A stretch of 64,000 nucleotides of DNA from Novosphingobium sp. CECT 9465 (GCF_920987055.1 NZ_CAKLBX010000001.1:854501-918500), one strand, 5' to 3'. Counted from the first letter of the stretch, positions 26,618 to 36,057 are shown. Notes: generated from the letters alone by a model not told the origin. Program-made: numbers and translations.

Positions 26618-27600
26618 TTCTTCGCAACGCCCAGTTTCTGGTGGAAGAAATCGAATGTGGCATTGATGGCTTTCAGCGAGGCATCGCGCGTTTCAGCGGG
26701 AGTCCTGCCGATGAAACTGTGATCGACGGCGGGAATGAAGATCGACTGTACGGACACGCCCGCTGCCTTCAGCGCCGCTTCGCCGATGCGCGATTGCTCG
26801 GCGGGGACGACCTTGTCCTCCTCACCATGGATCAGCAGGAAGGGTGGGTCCTTGGCGTCGATGTAAGCAACGGGACTGACGATGCGATGCTGATCGGCGG
26901 TGCACGGTGCGGTGCAGCCGAGCAGCTTGGCTCCGGCGGAATTGCCATCGGGCGTGGCGTTCATTCCGGCAAAGTCGAACACGCCATACCACGTGACGGC
27001 AGCCTGCACGCAACCATCGCTGGCGGCGGCGGGATCGAGCGTAGTGTCCCTGCACGTCAGCGCGGTGAGCGCGGTCAGGTGCCCGCCGGCCGAACCACCC
27101 CACACGCCCACGCGGGACGGATCGATGGCGAAGCGCGAGGCATTGGCGCGCAGGAAGCGAATGGCAGCGTTGGAATCCTGCAACTGCGCGGGAAATTGCG
27201 CTTCGGATGACAGGCGATATTCGAGGCTGGCGACAGTGAAGCCTTCTGCGGCCAGGCTCGCCAAAACCTTGGGGAAATCGGCGAAAGCGCCGGAATGTCG
27301 TGTATGCCCGCCGCGCCAGCCGCCGCCGTGGATGTAAAGCACCAGCGGATGCGGGCCGTTGCCCGATGGAACATAGATATCGACGACTTGCGGGCGGTAA
27401 CCATCCACGGTCTGGTACACCACGTCGCGCCATGCCTTGACCCCGCCGGGGAAGCTGGCCGGCACTTGCGGGAAATGGTCTTCGAGGACGGGCTTTTCGG
27501 CGACAGGGAAAACGCGATCACCGGCGTTGGCGGGGTGCACGAAGGCAATTGCGAGCAGGGCCGCGAGCAGGCTTGCGCCGGGGAGCTTTCGGGTCATCAT
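26614..27600 (-). CDS. Secreted alpha/beta hydrolase (HSL / BD-FAE-type esterase)
   Basis: A 328-residue esterase with a Sec signal peptide (ending at about residue 26, HPANA). The oxyanion HGGG is in VLYIHGGGWRGG and the nucleophile in GVWGGSAGGHLT; the acid and base would be Asp in HGEEDKVVP and His in VDHSF. Such enzymes split short acyl or plant ester bonds. It is downstream of the dehydroshikimate dehydratase gene on the same strand, so it may release quinate- or shikimate-type acids from plant esters (inference). ATG at 27600 follows GGAGAG. Confidence 0.85.
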   Translation of the reverse strand: MMTRKLPGASLLAALLAIAFVHPANAGDRVFPVAEKPVLEDHFPQVPASFPGGVKAWRDVVYQTVDGYRPQVVDIYVPSGNGPHPLVLYIHGGGWRGGHTRHSGAFADFPKVLASLAAEGFTVASLEYRLSSEAQFPAQLQDSNAAIRFLRANASRFAIDPSRVGVWGGSAGGHLTALTALTCRDTTLDPAAASDGCVQAAVTWYGVFDFAGMNATPDGNSAGAKLLGCTAPCTADQHRIVSPVAYIDAKDPPFLLIHGEEDKVVPAEQSRIGEAALKAAGVSVQSIFIPAVDHSFIGRTPAETRDASLKAINATFDFFHQKLGVAKK

Positions 27601-27648
27601 TCTCTCCGTTCGGTCAGGCATGTTTGCCTTGGGTTTTTTCGTTGCGAT

Positions 27649-29532
27649 TCAGATCAGGGTGGACGGGTCTGGTTTGTGGTGCGCCTGTGCGGCTAGGCGG
27701 ATCGGGGCGTTGACCGCACCATACCCCGCGTAGCCGCGCCGTTCGACCACTTCGAAGAACACCCGGCGGGCAAAGGCGCGGCTGTAGAACTGGAGGTACT
27801 CAGCCTCGCCCCCCTGGCCATCATCGGATCGATCATAAAGCAGGTCCGCCGCCGCCATGCGTTCGACCAGATCCGGTTCCAGGCCCCAACGGGCTTCAAG
27901 ATCGTCGTGATAATTGCGCGGTATGGCGAGGCGGGGGAGGCCCTTGGCTGCGGCGCTCTCCGCCACGGCGAAGGCGTCGTCCGTGCTGAACGCCAGATGC
28001 TGCACGCCCGCGCCGAAATAATTCTGCACAAAGCGCGAGGTCAGCGATTGCGCGGCGAGCGACCCGTTGAGGGTGAAACGCACGGATTTGTCCGCGCTTT
28101 CCACCGCCTGGCTTTGCACCAGCCCCATCGGATCGGCGATTTCAAGCTGCGGTGTTTTCGTCAGATCGAACATGGCGACATAGAACAGCAGCCAGCTGAG
28201 AAATTCCTCATACTGCATGGTCTGCGCGATGTGATCGACGCAGGTGAGCAGCGGCGCATCCGGCGCGGGTTCCAGCGCGTGCGGAAATTCATGCGCCCAC
28301 ATCGCATCGCGCGTGGCGGCATCGACAAGGTAGAGCAGGCTGCCGCCAACCCCGCGTACGCTGGGCACAGGCCATTCATCAGGAGCGACTGCCTGTTCAA
28401 AGCGGGGCACGCGCAGAAAATCGGCGCGGGCAAGTGCGGCGGGCACATCGGCGACGGCCAGCCCGATGGCGCAGACCGACGCGCCGTGGACGACATCGAA
28501 CGAATGGGCGAGACCGTCCGGCTCGCAATTGATTACCACGTTGATCGCGCCCTGCTGCCATCGGGTGACATCTTTCGAGCGGTGGCGCGCGGTGGGGCGG
28601 AAGCCGAGTGGGCGAAGCATGTCGCCCAGCGCGCTGGCTTCTTCATGGCTGGCGGCAAATTCGATGAATTCCACGCCGAGTGGAGCCACCTTTGGCGGCA
28701 GCGTGGCGGCCTCGGCGCTGGGCTTGGCAATGCCGCCCTGCATCAGGCGCAGCGAGCGGTAGCCATCAAGCGCGACGCCATGTGCCGAGCCAGCGCGGAA
28801 GCGGTCGTTGAAGATTTCGAGGCTCCAGTAACCGTCATAGCCGATGCGGCGGATGGCATCGGCCCAGTCGTCGAGCGGGAAATCGCCCTGGCCGGGCATT
28901 GAGCGGAAATGGCGGCTCCATTGCAGCAGGTCCATATCGAGCACCGGGGCATCGGCGACCTGCACGATGAACAGTTTTTCAGGCTTGATGTCGCCGATGC
29001 TGGAGGAGGGGATTTTGCGCGAGAGCGAATGGAAGCTGTCGAGCACCAGTCCGATGGCGGGATGATCGACGTCGCGCACGATGCCCCATGCCTCGCGGTG
29101 ATCGTTGACATGGCGGCCCCATGCCAGCGCTTCGTAACCGATCCGCAGGCCGCGTTTTGCCGCGCGTTCGCCCGCTTCGTGCAGATCGGCAATGGCGCGG
29201 GCGCGGTCTCCATCGGCGAGCGGGGAACAGGACGAGCAGACCAGCAACAGGTCTGTGCCGAGATCCTGCATCACGTCGAACTTGCGCTCAAGCCGGTCGA
29301 AGGCGCGGGCGCGCTGCGGTTCGGGCAGGCCATCGAGGTCACGGAACGGCTGGAACATCGTGCAGGCAAGGCCGAGATCGCGCATCATCGCGGCGATTTC
29401 GCGCGCAGAAAGGTGAGTGGAGAGCAAGTCGTTCTCGAACACTTCCGCGCCATCATACCCTGCTGCGGCAATCGCCTGCAGCTTGGCATCGAGCGTACCG
29501 CTGATCGAGACGGTGGCAATGGACGTCTTCAT
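27649..29532 (-). CDS. quiC: 3-dehydroshikimate dehydratase fused to an HPPD-like domain (QuiC type)
   Basis: Converts 3-dehydroshikimate to protocatechuate. Residues 1-280 form a sugar-phosphate-isomerase-type TIM barrel with a metal set of Glu (GYEAL), Asp (LVLDSFH), Gln (FIVQVADAP) and Glu (SLEIFND), as in known dehydroshikimate dehydratases. Residues from about 290 form a vicinal-oxygen-chelate domain like 4-hydroxyphenylpyruvate dioxygenase, with His in VDHIAQTM and GVQHLAFSTDD and Glu in FFEVVERRGYAGYG. The role of that half is unclear. Divergent from the TetR gene; the intervening 24-bp element may control both. Confidence 0.9.
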   Translation of the reverse strand: MKTSIATVSISGTLDAKLQAIAAAGYDGAEVFENDLLSTHLSAREIAAMMRDLGLACTMFQPFRDLDGLPEPQRARAFDRLERKFDVMQDLGTDLLLVCSSCSPLADGDRARAIADLHEAGERAAKRGLRIGYEALAWGRHVNDHREAWGIVRDVDHPAIGLVLDSFHSLSRKIPSSSIGDIKPEKLFIVQVADAPVLDMDLLQWSRHFRSMPGQGDFPLDDWADAIRRIGYDGYWSLEIFNDRFRAGSAHGVALDGYRSLRLMQGGIAKPSAEAATLPPKVAPLGVEFIEFAASHEEASALGDMLRPLGFRPTARHRSKDVTRWQQGAINVVINCEPDGLAHSFDVVHGASVCAIGLAVADVPAALARADFLRVPRFEQAVAPDEWPVPSVRGVGGSLLYLVDAATRDAMWAHEFPHALEPAPDAPLLTCVDHIAQTMQYEEFLSWLLFYVAMFDLTKTPQLEIADPMGLVQSQAVESADKSVRFTLNGSLAAQSLTSRFVQNYFGAGVQHLAFSTDDAFAVAESAAAKGLPRLAIPRNYHDDLEARWGLEPDLVERMAAADLLYDRSDDGQGGEAEYLQFYSRAFARRVFFEVVERRGYAGYGAVNAPIRLAAQAHHKPDPSTLI

Positions 29533-29613
29533 GGATCAGGCTCTCCGTTGTCCCGCCGTTTTCGGCTTTCGGACATGCGACTCTTGGACTCGGTGTTGAC
29601 AATGTAAATTGTT

Positions 29614-29637
29614 AGGGACTAGTTCGTTACATAAATG
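29614..29637. promoter_or_regulatory. Promoter-operator element, copy 1 of 2
   Basis: A 24-base element with core GGGACTAGTTCGTTACAT, differing at one base from the copy at 31818-31841. It lies between a TTGTTA and an ATAAAT with 16 bases between them, as if the repressor site fills the promoter spacer. It sits in the divergent region between quiC and the TetR gene, the likeliest binding protein being that TetR. Confidence 0.65.
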
Positions 29638-29669
29638 ACGCGTCGATGCAAGGGCGCAAGGGGAGTCTG

Positions 29670-30491
29670 GTGGCAGACGGTTCGGGAAAGGCTGCGGATG
29701 CGATTGCACAGGATCGGGGAAAACCCGGTTCGCGCGGCAACGTGTGCAGACCGCAGTCAGAAATGGCGCTAGGCTGGGGGGACGAAGAACCGCGCGCACT
29801 GCGCGATCCGTCCCTGCCTGCGGAGGTCGCCGAGTTGTCCGAACCTGATACCGATGCCAAACCAGCGCGCCGCAGCCGGGCTGAAAGCCGTGAACAGGCC
29901 ATCAACCAGATCATTGACATCGCCACCAACGAGTTCGTGGAAAAAGGGCTGGCAGGCGCGCGGATCGACGAGATCGCGGGCAAGGCCACCAAGCGCAAGA
30001 TCTACTATTATTTCGAGGGCAAGGACGAGCTTTACCGCGCGGTGCTGGCGCGCGCTTATGCCCAGGTGCGCGAAAGCGAGGCGCAAGTGGATATTGACAG
30101 CGGCAGCGCCGCGCAGGCGCTGCGCCGCCTGATCGAGCATGACGTGCATTATCACGCGCGCCACCCCGAACTGGTGCGGCTGGTGATGAACGAGAACATC
30201 CACCGCGCCGAACACCTCAAGCAGATTCCCGCGCTGCCGCAGGGCAACCGTCGCGTGATCGATATCCTGAAGGCGATCCTGACGCGGGGTGAGGCCGAAG
30301 GCCTGTTCCGCGCCGGGATCGATCCGGTGGATCTGCACCTGAACCTGACCGCACTGAGTTTCTACAACGTATCCAACCAGTTCACCTTTGCACATAACTT
30401 CGGCGTCGACATGACCAGCGACGAGGCGATTGCGCGGCGGGCACAGCAGGTTGGCGATATCATACTGGCCTGGGTGACGAAGAAGGACTGA
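29670..30491 (+). CDS. TetR family regulator of the shikimate-type catabolic cluster
   Basis: About 273 residues, with an unusual disordered N-terminal extension of about 70 residues rich in Gly, Asp and Pro before the helix-turn-helix (AINQIIDIATNEFVEKGLAGARIDEIAGKATKRKIYYYFEGKDELY). The C-terminal half resembles TetR_C members that bind aromatic ligands. GTG at 29670 is favoured for its GGGGAG ribosome-binding site; an ATG at 29763 would give a shorter protein. Its position amid the cluster and the paired elements at 29614 and 31818 make it the likely repressor. Confidence 0.85.
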   Translation: MADGSGKAADAIAQDRGKPGSRGNVCRPQSEMALGWGDEEPRALRDPSLPAEVAELSEPDTDAKPARRSRAESREQAINQIIDIATNEFVEKGLAGARIDEIAGKATKRKIYYYFEGKDELYRAVLARAYAQVRESEAQVDIDSGSAAQALRRLIEHDVHYHARHPELVRLVMNENIHRAEHLKQIPALPQGNRRVIDILKAILTRGEAEGLFRAGIDPVDLHLNLTALSFYNVSNQFTFAHNFGVDMTSDEAIARRAQQVGDIILAWVTKKD

Positions 30492-30566
30492 CCGCGCGGG
30501 GGCATTGTGCTCCTGTTTTCGCGCGGATCGGCCATGCGTCCCCCACGGCTCCTGAGGAGAGGACGA

Positions 30567-31811
30567 ATGGCACTTCCCCCCGCCGCTGGCGGTGAACCAG
30601 CAAGCAGCGCGACTGCATGGACGCCAAAGGGCATTGCCATCGTCGCGCTGTGCTTTGCGATCAACATGGCCGATGGCGTGGATGTGACGATCCTGTCGTT
30701 CATCGCGCCGCGTCTGCAAAGCGAATGGGCCATCGGGTCCGATGTGATGGGCAACCTGTTCAGTGCCGGGCTGATCGGCATGGCGATCGGCGGCATGTTC
30801 ATTGCGCCACTGGCCGACCGGCTGGGGCGACGGGCGGTGATCCTGGCCGCATTGGTGCTGATGTCTGTGGGCATGTTCGCCAGCAGCTTTGCGCCGAGCG
30901 TTGCCGTGTTGTTTGCGATGCGCGTGCTGGTGGGATCGGGCATCGGCACAGTGCTGGCCGCGATGGCGGCGCTGGCGGCAGAAAGCGCGCCGCCAGAACG
31001 CCGCAATCTGGCGGTGGGCATGGTGCAGGCGGGCTATCCCTTCGCCGCCGTGTTCACCGGGCTGATCGTGGCGCAATTGCTGCCGGTGTACGGATGGCAA
31101 GCCATGCTGTTCGGCGCGGCAGTACTGACCGTGGTGCTGTTTCCGGCGGCGATGCTGGTGCTGCCCAGGGATCGCCCGGCCAGCATTGGCGGTGAGGCGG
31201 TGAAAGCCGGGAGCGTGGGCGAACTTTTCCGGCCCGAACTGCGCGCGCGGACCGTGGCGCTGTGGAGCGCGGTGTTCTTCGGGCTGATGGTGCTCTATTT
31301 CATCGTCAGCTGGATTCCCAAGCTGTCCATCGCTGCGGGGCTTTCGGAAACGAACGGCATCTATGCCGGCGCGCTGTACAATCTCGGCGCGTTCATCGGC
31401 ACGATGTCGATGAGCTTCCTGGCGCTGCGTGTGCCGCTGGGACGGCTGGTGCCGACCATGCTGGTGCTGGCAGGCGTGGCGATGGTGGTGTTCGGATCGG
31501 TGACCATGCCGGTGTGGCTGACACTGGGCGTGGCCTTCGCCATCGGTGTGCTGCTGCAGGGCGGATATAACGGCGTCTGGCCGATCGCCGCGGGGGCCTA
31601 TCCAGTGCAGTTGCGCGCAACCGGCATCGGGTGGGCGATTGGCGTGGGCCGGGGCGGAGCAGTGATCGGGCCGATGCTGGGCGGATACCTGATGGCAGCA
31701 GAGGCGCCGCTCGGCTTTCTGTTTCTTGCCTATTGTGTGCCGCTGGCGATCTGCGCGGTGGCCGCATTTCGGGTTGAACGGAATAAAGTGTTACCAACCA
31801 GTAACAGCTAA
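30567..31811 (+). CDS. MFS transporter, aromatic acid:H+ symporter (AAHS) type
   Basis: A 414-residue transporter with 12 predicted helices. The first helix holds FAINMADGVDVTILSF, the AAHS-type DGxD motif, and the loop after helix 2 has ADRLGRR. RNLAVGMVQAGYPFA is also typical. It probably brings shikimate, quinate or protocatechuate across the inner membrane, as PcaK relatives do; the exact substrate is inferred from its neighbours. ATG 30567 follows GAGGAGAGGA. It is followed by the TonB receptor. Confidence 0.85.
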   Translation: MALPPAAGGEPASSATAWTPKGIAIVALCFAINMADGVDVTILSFIAPRLQSEWAIGSDVMGNLFSAGLIGMAIGGMFIAPLADRLGRRAVILAALVLMSVGMFASSFAPSVAVLFAMRVLVGSGIGTVLAAMAALAAESAPPERRNLAVGMVQAGYPFAAVFTGLIVAQLLPVYGWQAMLFGAAVLTVVLFPAAMLVLPRDRPASIGGEAVKAGSVGELFRPELRARTVALWSAVFFGLMVLYFIVSWIPKLSIAAGLSETNGIYAGALYNLGAFIGTMSMSFLALRVPLGRLVPTMLVLAGVAMVVFGSVTMPVWLTLGVAFAIGVLLQGGYNGVWPIAAGAYPVQLRATGIGWAIGVGRGGAVIGPMLGGYLMAAEAPLGFLFLAYCVPLAICAVAAFRVERNKVLPTSNS

Positions 31812-31812
31812 A

Positions 31813-31841
31813 TTGACAGGGACTAGTTCGTAACATAAATG
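31813..31841 (+). promoter_or_regulatory. TonB-receptor promoter with operator element, copy 2 of 2
   Basis: A TTGACA hexamer at 31813-31818 is followed after 16 bases by ATAAAT, giving a near-consensus promoter. The spacer contains the 24-base element (31818-31841) seen also at 29614-29637 with one difference. Repression by the same TetR would block RNA polymerase. It lies between the MFS gene stop and the TonB receptor gene. Confidence 0.65.
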
Positions 31842-31889
31842 CAAGAACCGTGAGGCGGCGAATCCAGCCGCCCGTGGAGGAGGATGACC

Positions 31890-34847
31890 ATGAATTTGAG
31901 GGGCACTCGCCTGGCCGTTTCCGCGTCACTGCTGTCGGTGACCATCGCGTTGGCCGCACCGGCAATCGCGCAAGACGCGCCGCAGGATGCAGCGCAGGAA
32001 GAAGCGACCGACGCACCTGTGAACAGCAGCGAGATCGTCGTGACCGGATCGCTGATCGCGCGTCCGAACAATACTGCGGTCAGCCCGATCGTCAGCGTGG
32101 GCGAATCTGCGCTGAAGGAAACCGGCCAGGCCAACCTGCAGGATGCGCTGAACCAGTTTCCCAGCTTCACCACGGCGGGCAATTCGAGCACCGGAGGACA
32201 GGGCACCGGCGGTCGTGCCTCGGTAAACCTTCACGGGCTTGGCACCAACCGCAACCTCGTATTGCTGGATGGCAAGCGTCTGCCGCTGTCGGACATCAAT
32301 GGCAACGTCGATATCAACATCCTGCCTGAATCGATCATGGGCGGGGTGGACATCATCACCGGTGGCGCTTCGGCCATCTATGGGTCCGATGCAATTTCGG
32401 GCGTGGTCAACTTCAGGACGCTGCGCAAGCTCGAAGGCGTTCGCATGGACGTGCAGAACGGCATCAGCGGGCGCGGCGATGCCCACCGCTTCAACGGCTC
32501 GCTGGCTTTCGGCAGCAGCTTTGACGAAGGCCGGGGCAACGTGCTGGCGGCATTCAGCTATGCCCAGCAAGACGCCGTCAACGGTTCGAGCCGCGACTTC
32601 TTCTTCGACAAGACGCCGTCGTCGTTCATCGGCACCGGAACTTTTGTGCCCAGCGCGCTCAACGCACCCGATGCCGGTGTGGTGGCGGGGGTCTTCTCAG
32701 GCTACGGCACGACCACGTTGCCCAACAATGTGCAGCTTCTTAACCTTGGTTTCAACAACGACGGCACACTGTTCACGCAGACCGGCGCGCGCAATTACAA
32801 GGGGCCGAACGGCACCAACGGCTATCTGGTCGTGGGCAATAACGTGCGCATGCCGGTGGGCCAGCAGATCGATTTTTCCAACGGGCTGAAGCGCAAGAGC
32901 GCCTTCGTGAAGGCCGATTATGAAGTGACGCCGGGCATCACCGCCTATGGCCAGTTCATGTTTGTCGACCTGGCGGTGCATACCGCATCGGGCGGCAGCC
33001 TGACGCAGTTCGGATCGCTGACCACGGTGCCGGTTACCAATCCGTTCATCCCGCAGGACTTGCGCACGATTCTGGCCTCGCGCCCCAATCCGACCGCGTC
33101 GTTCACCTGGAACGGGCGCTATGTAGGCGTGCCCTACAAGAACTGGGACGAGAACTATGCGGTCCAGCAGTATATGGCGGGCCTGAAGGGCGACATCACC
33201 TCCGGCTGGTCGTTCGACCTGTTCGCTTCGTATGACCAGTCGGTCCACGATCAGCAATTGAACGATGCCGTGGTGAAGAGCCGGGTGCAGACGCTGTTGA
33301 ATGCGGTCGATGGCGGCGCTTCGCTGTGCAGCGGCGGGTTCAATATTTTCGGCGATGCCAATGCGCGTTCGCTTTCGCAGGCTTGCGTCGATTATATCAC
33401 CAAGACTGCGTTCTCGAAGGAAAAGCTGGCGCAGACCCAGGCGCAATTGCAGGTCAACGGCAAGCTGTTCGATCTGGGCGCAGGTCCGGCGCAGATCGCA
33501 CTGGTGGCGGGGTATCGCAAGAACACCTACAGCTTCATTCCCGACAGCGATCTGCGCGCGCAGAATATCGAATCCGTTATCGCATCGCAGCCTGCTTCGG
33601 GCCGGATTTCGGTCAAGGAATTCGCAGCGCAGATCGATATTCCGCTGATCGCCGACAAGCCGTTCATCCGCGAATTCGGCATCGGCGGCGCAGTCCGCTA
33701 TTCCGATTATTCGGTGACCGGCGGCGTTACCAGCTATGAAGCCGATGTGCGGTGGAAGCCGGTGGACGCGCTGCTGTTCCGTGGCAGCTACCAGCGCGCG
33801 GTGCGCGCGCCAAACATCGGAGAGCTGTTCTCACCCCAGCAGGGCACGCAATTGGTGATCGGCACGCCTCCGGGTGCACTGGGCGATCCATGCGACGTGC
33901 GTTCGACCGCGCGGACCGGAGCCAATGGCGCACAAGTGGCGGCGCTTTGCGTGGCGCAGGGCATCCCGCAGGCGGCGATTTCAAGCTATACCTTCCCGAC
34001 GACGGCAACGGGCCAGCTTGTTTCGGGCAACACCGCGCTGACGCCTGAGCGCGCCGACACGTTCAACGTCGGCTTCGTGCTCAACTCGCCGTTCGATGGC
34101 GGCCTGCTGTCGGACTTCACGCTCTCGGTCGATTACTACAGCATCTCGGTCAAGAACGTGATCTCGAATGTACCGGGGCTGACGGTTCTGTCGAAGTGCT
34201 TCAACCTTGATGGTTCGAACCCTGGCTACGATCCCGGCAACCTGTTCTGCGGGTTGATGGAGCGCGATAATGCGGGCCAACTGGTGACAGTGGCGACGCC
34301 GTTCCTCAACCTCGGCTCGGTTAAGACCGATGGCGTGGAAGCGCAGGCCAACTGGTCGGTGCCTTCGCCGATCATGCGTGGCGACAGCGGCCGGTTGTTC
34401 GTCAATGCTGCCGTGGGCTGGCTGAACAAGTACAGCCTGCAATTGCTGCCGGGTGCACCCGTGCTGGATTATACCGGCATCAGCAATGGCGCGGCTGGCG
34501 TCAGCAGCCTGCCGCCGCGCGCAACGCCCAAGTGGAAGTCGGTCACCAGCTTCGGCTACCGCTCCGACGATGCCACGCTGGGCATGCGCTGGCGCTACCA
34601 GAGCGCGATGAAGGATACGACCTCTGTCCTGACGCCTGCCACTGCGCAAGTCGGCGTCGGCGCCTATGCGCTGTGGGACATGTTCGGCACGGTGAAGGTC
34701 AACAAGACTATCGAATTCCGCGCCGGCGTGAACAACCTGTTCGACCGCGGCCTGCCGTTTATTTCCAGTTCGCAGAACGGCACCGATGTGGCGCTCTACG
34801 ATCCCATCGGGCGTTCGTTCTATGTCGGCGCGCGCGTGAACTTCTGA
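31890..34847 (+). CDS. TonB-dependent outer-membrane receptor
   Basis: A receptor of about 985 residues. A Sec signal peptide ends at about residue 28 (APAIAQ), followed by a TonB-box-like EIVVTG, a plug domain with LNQFPSF, GLGTNRNLVLLDGKRLP and AIYGSDAISGVVNF, and a 22-strand beta barrel ending in aromatic-rich FYVGARVNF. It imports a substrate using TonB energy. Linked to the aromatic-acid MFS and QuiC genes, the substrate is probably a plant aromatic or shikimate conjugate (inference). ATG 31890 has GGAGGAGG 6 bases upstream; a second ATG lies at 31884. Confidence 0.9.
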   Translation: MNLRGTRLAVSASLLSVTIALAAPAIAQDAPQDAAQEEATDAPVNSSEIVVTGSLIARPNNTAVSPIVSVGESALKETGQANLQDALNQFPSFTTAGNSSTGGQGTGGRASVNLHGLGTNRNLVLLDGKRLPLSDINGNVDINILPESIMGGVDIITGGASAIYGSDAISGVVNFRTLRKLEGVRMDVQNGISGRGDAHRFNGSLAFGSSFDEGRGNVLAAFSYAQQDAVNGSSRDFFFDKTPSSFIGTGTFVPSALNAPDAGVVAGVFSGYGTTTLPNNVQLLNLGFNNDGTLFTQTGARNYKGPNGTNGYLVVGNNVRMPVGQQIDFSNGLKRKSAFVKADYEVTPGITAYGQFMFVDLAVHTASGGSLTQFGSLTTVPVTNPFIPQDLRTILASRPNPTASFTWNGRYVGVPYKNWDENYAVQQYMAGLKGDITSGWSFDLFASYDQSVHDQQLNDAVVKSRVQTLLNAVDGGASLCSGGFNIFGDANARSLSQACVDYITKTAFSKEKLAQTQAQLQVNGKLFDLGAGPAQIALVAGYRKNTYSFIPDSDLRAQNIESVIASQPASGRISVKEFAAQIDIPLIADKPFIREFGIGGAVRYSDYSVTGGVTSYEADVRWKPVDALLFRGSYQRAVRAPNIGELFSPQQGTQLVIGTPPGALGDPCDVRSTARTGANGAQVAALCVAQGIPQAAISSYTFPTTATGQLVSGNTALTPERADTFNVGFVLNSPFDGGLLSDFTLSVDYYSISVKNVISNVPGLTVLSKCFNLDGSNPGYDPGNLFCGLMERDNAGQLVTVATPFLNLGSVKTDGVEAQANWSVPSPIMRGDSGRLFVNAAVGWLNKYSLQLLPGAPVLDYTGISNGAAGVSSLPPRATPKWKSVTSFGYRSDDATLGMRWRYQSAMKDTTSVLTPATAQVGVGAYALWDMFGTVKVNKTIEFRAGVNNLFDRGLPFISSSQNGTDVALYDPIGRSFYVGARVNF

Positions 34848-34857
34848 TCCACCCTCA

Positions 34858-34891
34858 GTCCCGGCACTTCACCGGTGCCGGGACGCTTTTT
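34858..34891 (+). terminator. Rho-independent terminator after the TonB receptor
   Basis: GTCCCGGCAC (34858-34867) pairs perfectly with GTGCCGGGAC (34875-34884), followed by GC and five T residues. It lies 11 bases past the receptor stop and just before the shikimate dehydrogenase gene. Confidence 0.85.
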
Positions 34892-34916
34892 CAGCTTTGC
34901 ACCGGGAACGGCCACC

Positions 34917-35816
34917 GTGTTCGACACCATCAGCCTTGCGGAATACGAAGGTCAGGCATTGCGGACCGGCCTTGTCGGTCGCGGAATCCTGGCATCGGGA
35001 TCGCCATGGCTGCATGAAAAGGAAGCGGCGGCGCAGGGGTTGGCGCTGAAATACGAGCTGTTCGATTTTTCAGACCGCAACTGGCCTGACGATGCACTGG
35101 GCGCGGTCCTGGCACAGGCGCTGGACGCCGGGTTCAGCGGGTTGAACGTGACCTTTCCGTTCAAGCAGGCGGTCATCCCGCTGCTGGACGACCTCAGCGA
35201 CGATGCCCGCGCGATCGGCGCGGTCAACACCGTGCAGATGACCGACGGACGGTTGATCGGCCACAACACCGATGTAACGGGCTTTGCAGCAGGCTTTGCC
35301 GCGGGCCTGCCTGATGCGGCGCTGGACAGTGTGTTGCAGATCGGTTGTGGCGGGGCAGGTTCTGCCACTGCCCACGCCCTGCTTTCGCATATCGGCGCAG
35401 GGCGATTGTTGCTGGCCGATTCCGATGTGGACCGCCGCGAGGCGTTGCGACATGCACTGGCTGGCCTTTATGGTGAAGCACGGGTCGCCATCGCGCCGGA
35501 CCCGGAAATCGCGGCGCGCGAAGTGTCGGGAATCGTCAACGCGACGCCGGTTGGCATGGAGAAGTTTCCCGGCATGCCGATTTCGGCCAATGCCATAGAA
35601 GCGCGCCACTGGATCGCCGACATTGTCTATTTTCCGCTGGTGACCGAATTCCTGGCGCAGGCGGCGGCAAAGGGATGCCGCACGCTCGACGGATCAAGCA
35701 TGGTGATCCATCAGGCCGCAGGCGCGTTCGAGATTTTCCTGAACCAGCGCGCCGACCGCCAGCGCATGCGCCTGAGCTTCACCGACTTCGTCCGGCAGGG
35801 CAAGCCGACCGACTGA
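34917..35816 (+). CDS. Shikimate / quinate dehydrogenase
   Basis: A 299-residue NAD(P)-dependent dehydrogenase of the AroE superfamily. The substrate-binding SPWLHEKEA, catalytic NVTFPFKQ (Lys), GAVNTV and GHNTDVTGFAAG are present. The nucleotide fold is GCGGAGSATAHAL, and the NATPVGM block follows. It oxidises shikimate (or quinate) to the dehydro form that QuiC consumes. A biosynthetic AroE is possible, but the linkage to the catabolic cluster favours a catabolic enzyme. GTG 34917 is the likely start; a GTG at 34875 falls inside the terminator hairpin. Confidence 0.88.
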   Translation: MFDTISLAEYEGQALRTGLVGRGILASGSPWLHEKEAAAQGLALKYELFDFSDRNWPDDALGAVLAQALDAGFSGLNVTFPFKQAVIPLLDDLSDDARAIGAVNTVQMTDGRLIGHNTDVTGFAAGFAAGLPDAALDSVLQIGCGGAGSATAHALLSHIGAGRLLLADSDVDRREALRHALAGLYGEARVAIAPDPEIAAREVSGIVNATPVGMEKFPGMPISANAIEARHWIADIVYFPLVTEFLAQAAAKGCRTLDGSSMVIHQAAGAFEIFLNQRADRQRMRLSFTDFVRQGKPTD

Positions 35817-35981
35817 GCCGAGCAGGCTGTGCCAGCCACCAGCGCATAGACCGCGCGGCCAGCGTTCTCCAATTTCCTCAGCCAACCGCACCAGCCATTC
35901 CGCACGCATTCTGCAACCCGCAGAAGACCCACAAACGCGTTGCGCTTTTCAAGCTTTGGCGGGGTCTGGCGAACAGGCCAA

Positions 35982-36057
35982 TGGTGCCCGGGGACGGATT
36001 CGAACCGCCGACACGCGGATTTTCAATCCGCTGCTCTACCAACTGAGCTACCCGGGC
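35982..36057 (-). tRNA. tRNA-Phe (GAA)
   Basis: A complete 76-base cloverleaf on the minus strand: acceptor GCCCGGG pairing with CCCGGGC, D arm GCTCAGTTGGTAGAGC, anticodon stem GCGGA/TCCGC around TTGAAAA (anticodon GAA), T loop TTCGAAT, and encoded CCA at 35982-35984. A short open frame across it (RVAQLVEQRIENPRVGGS type) is a known artefact. No integrase or att duplication was seen next to it. Confidence 0.97.
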
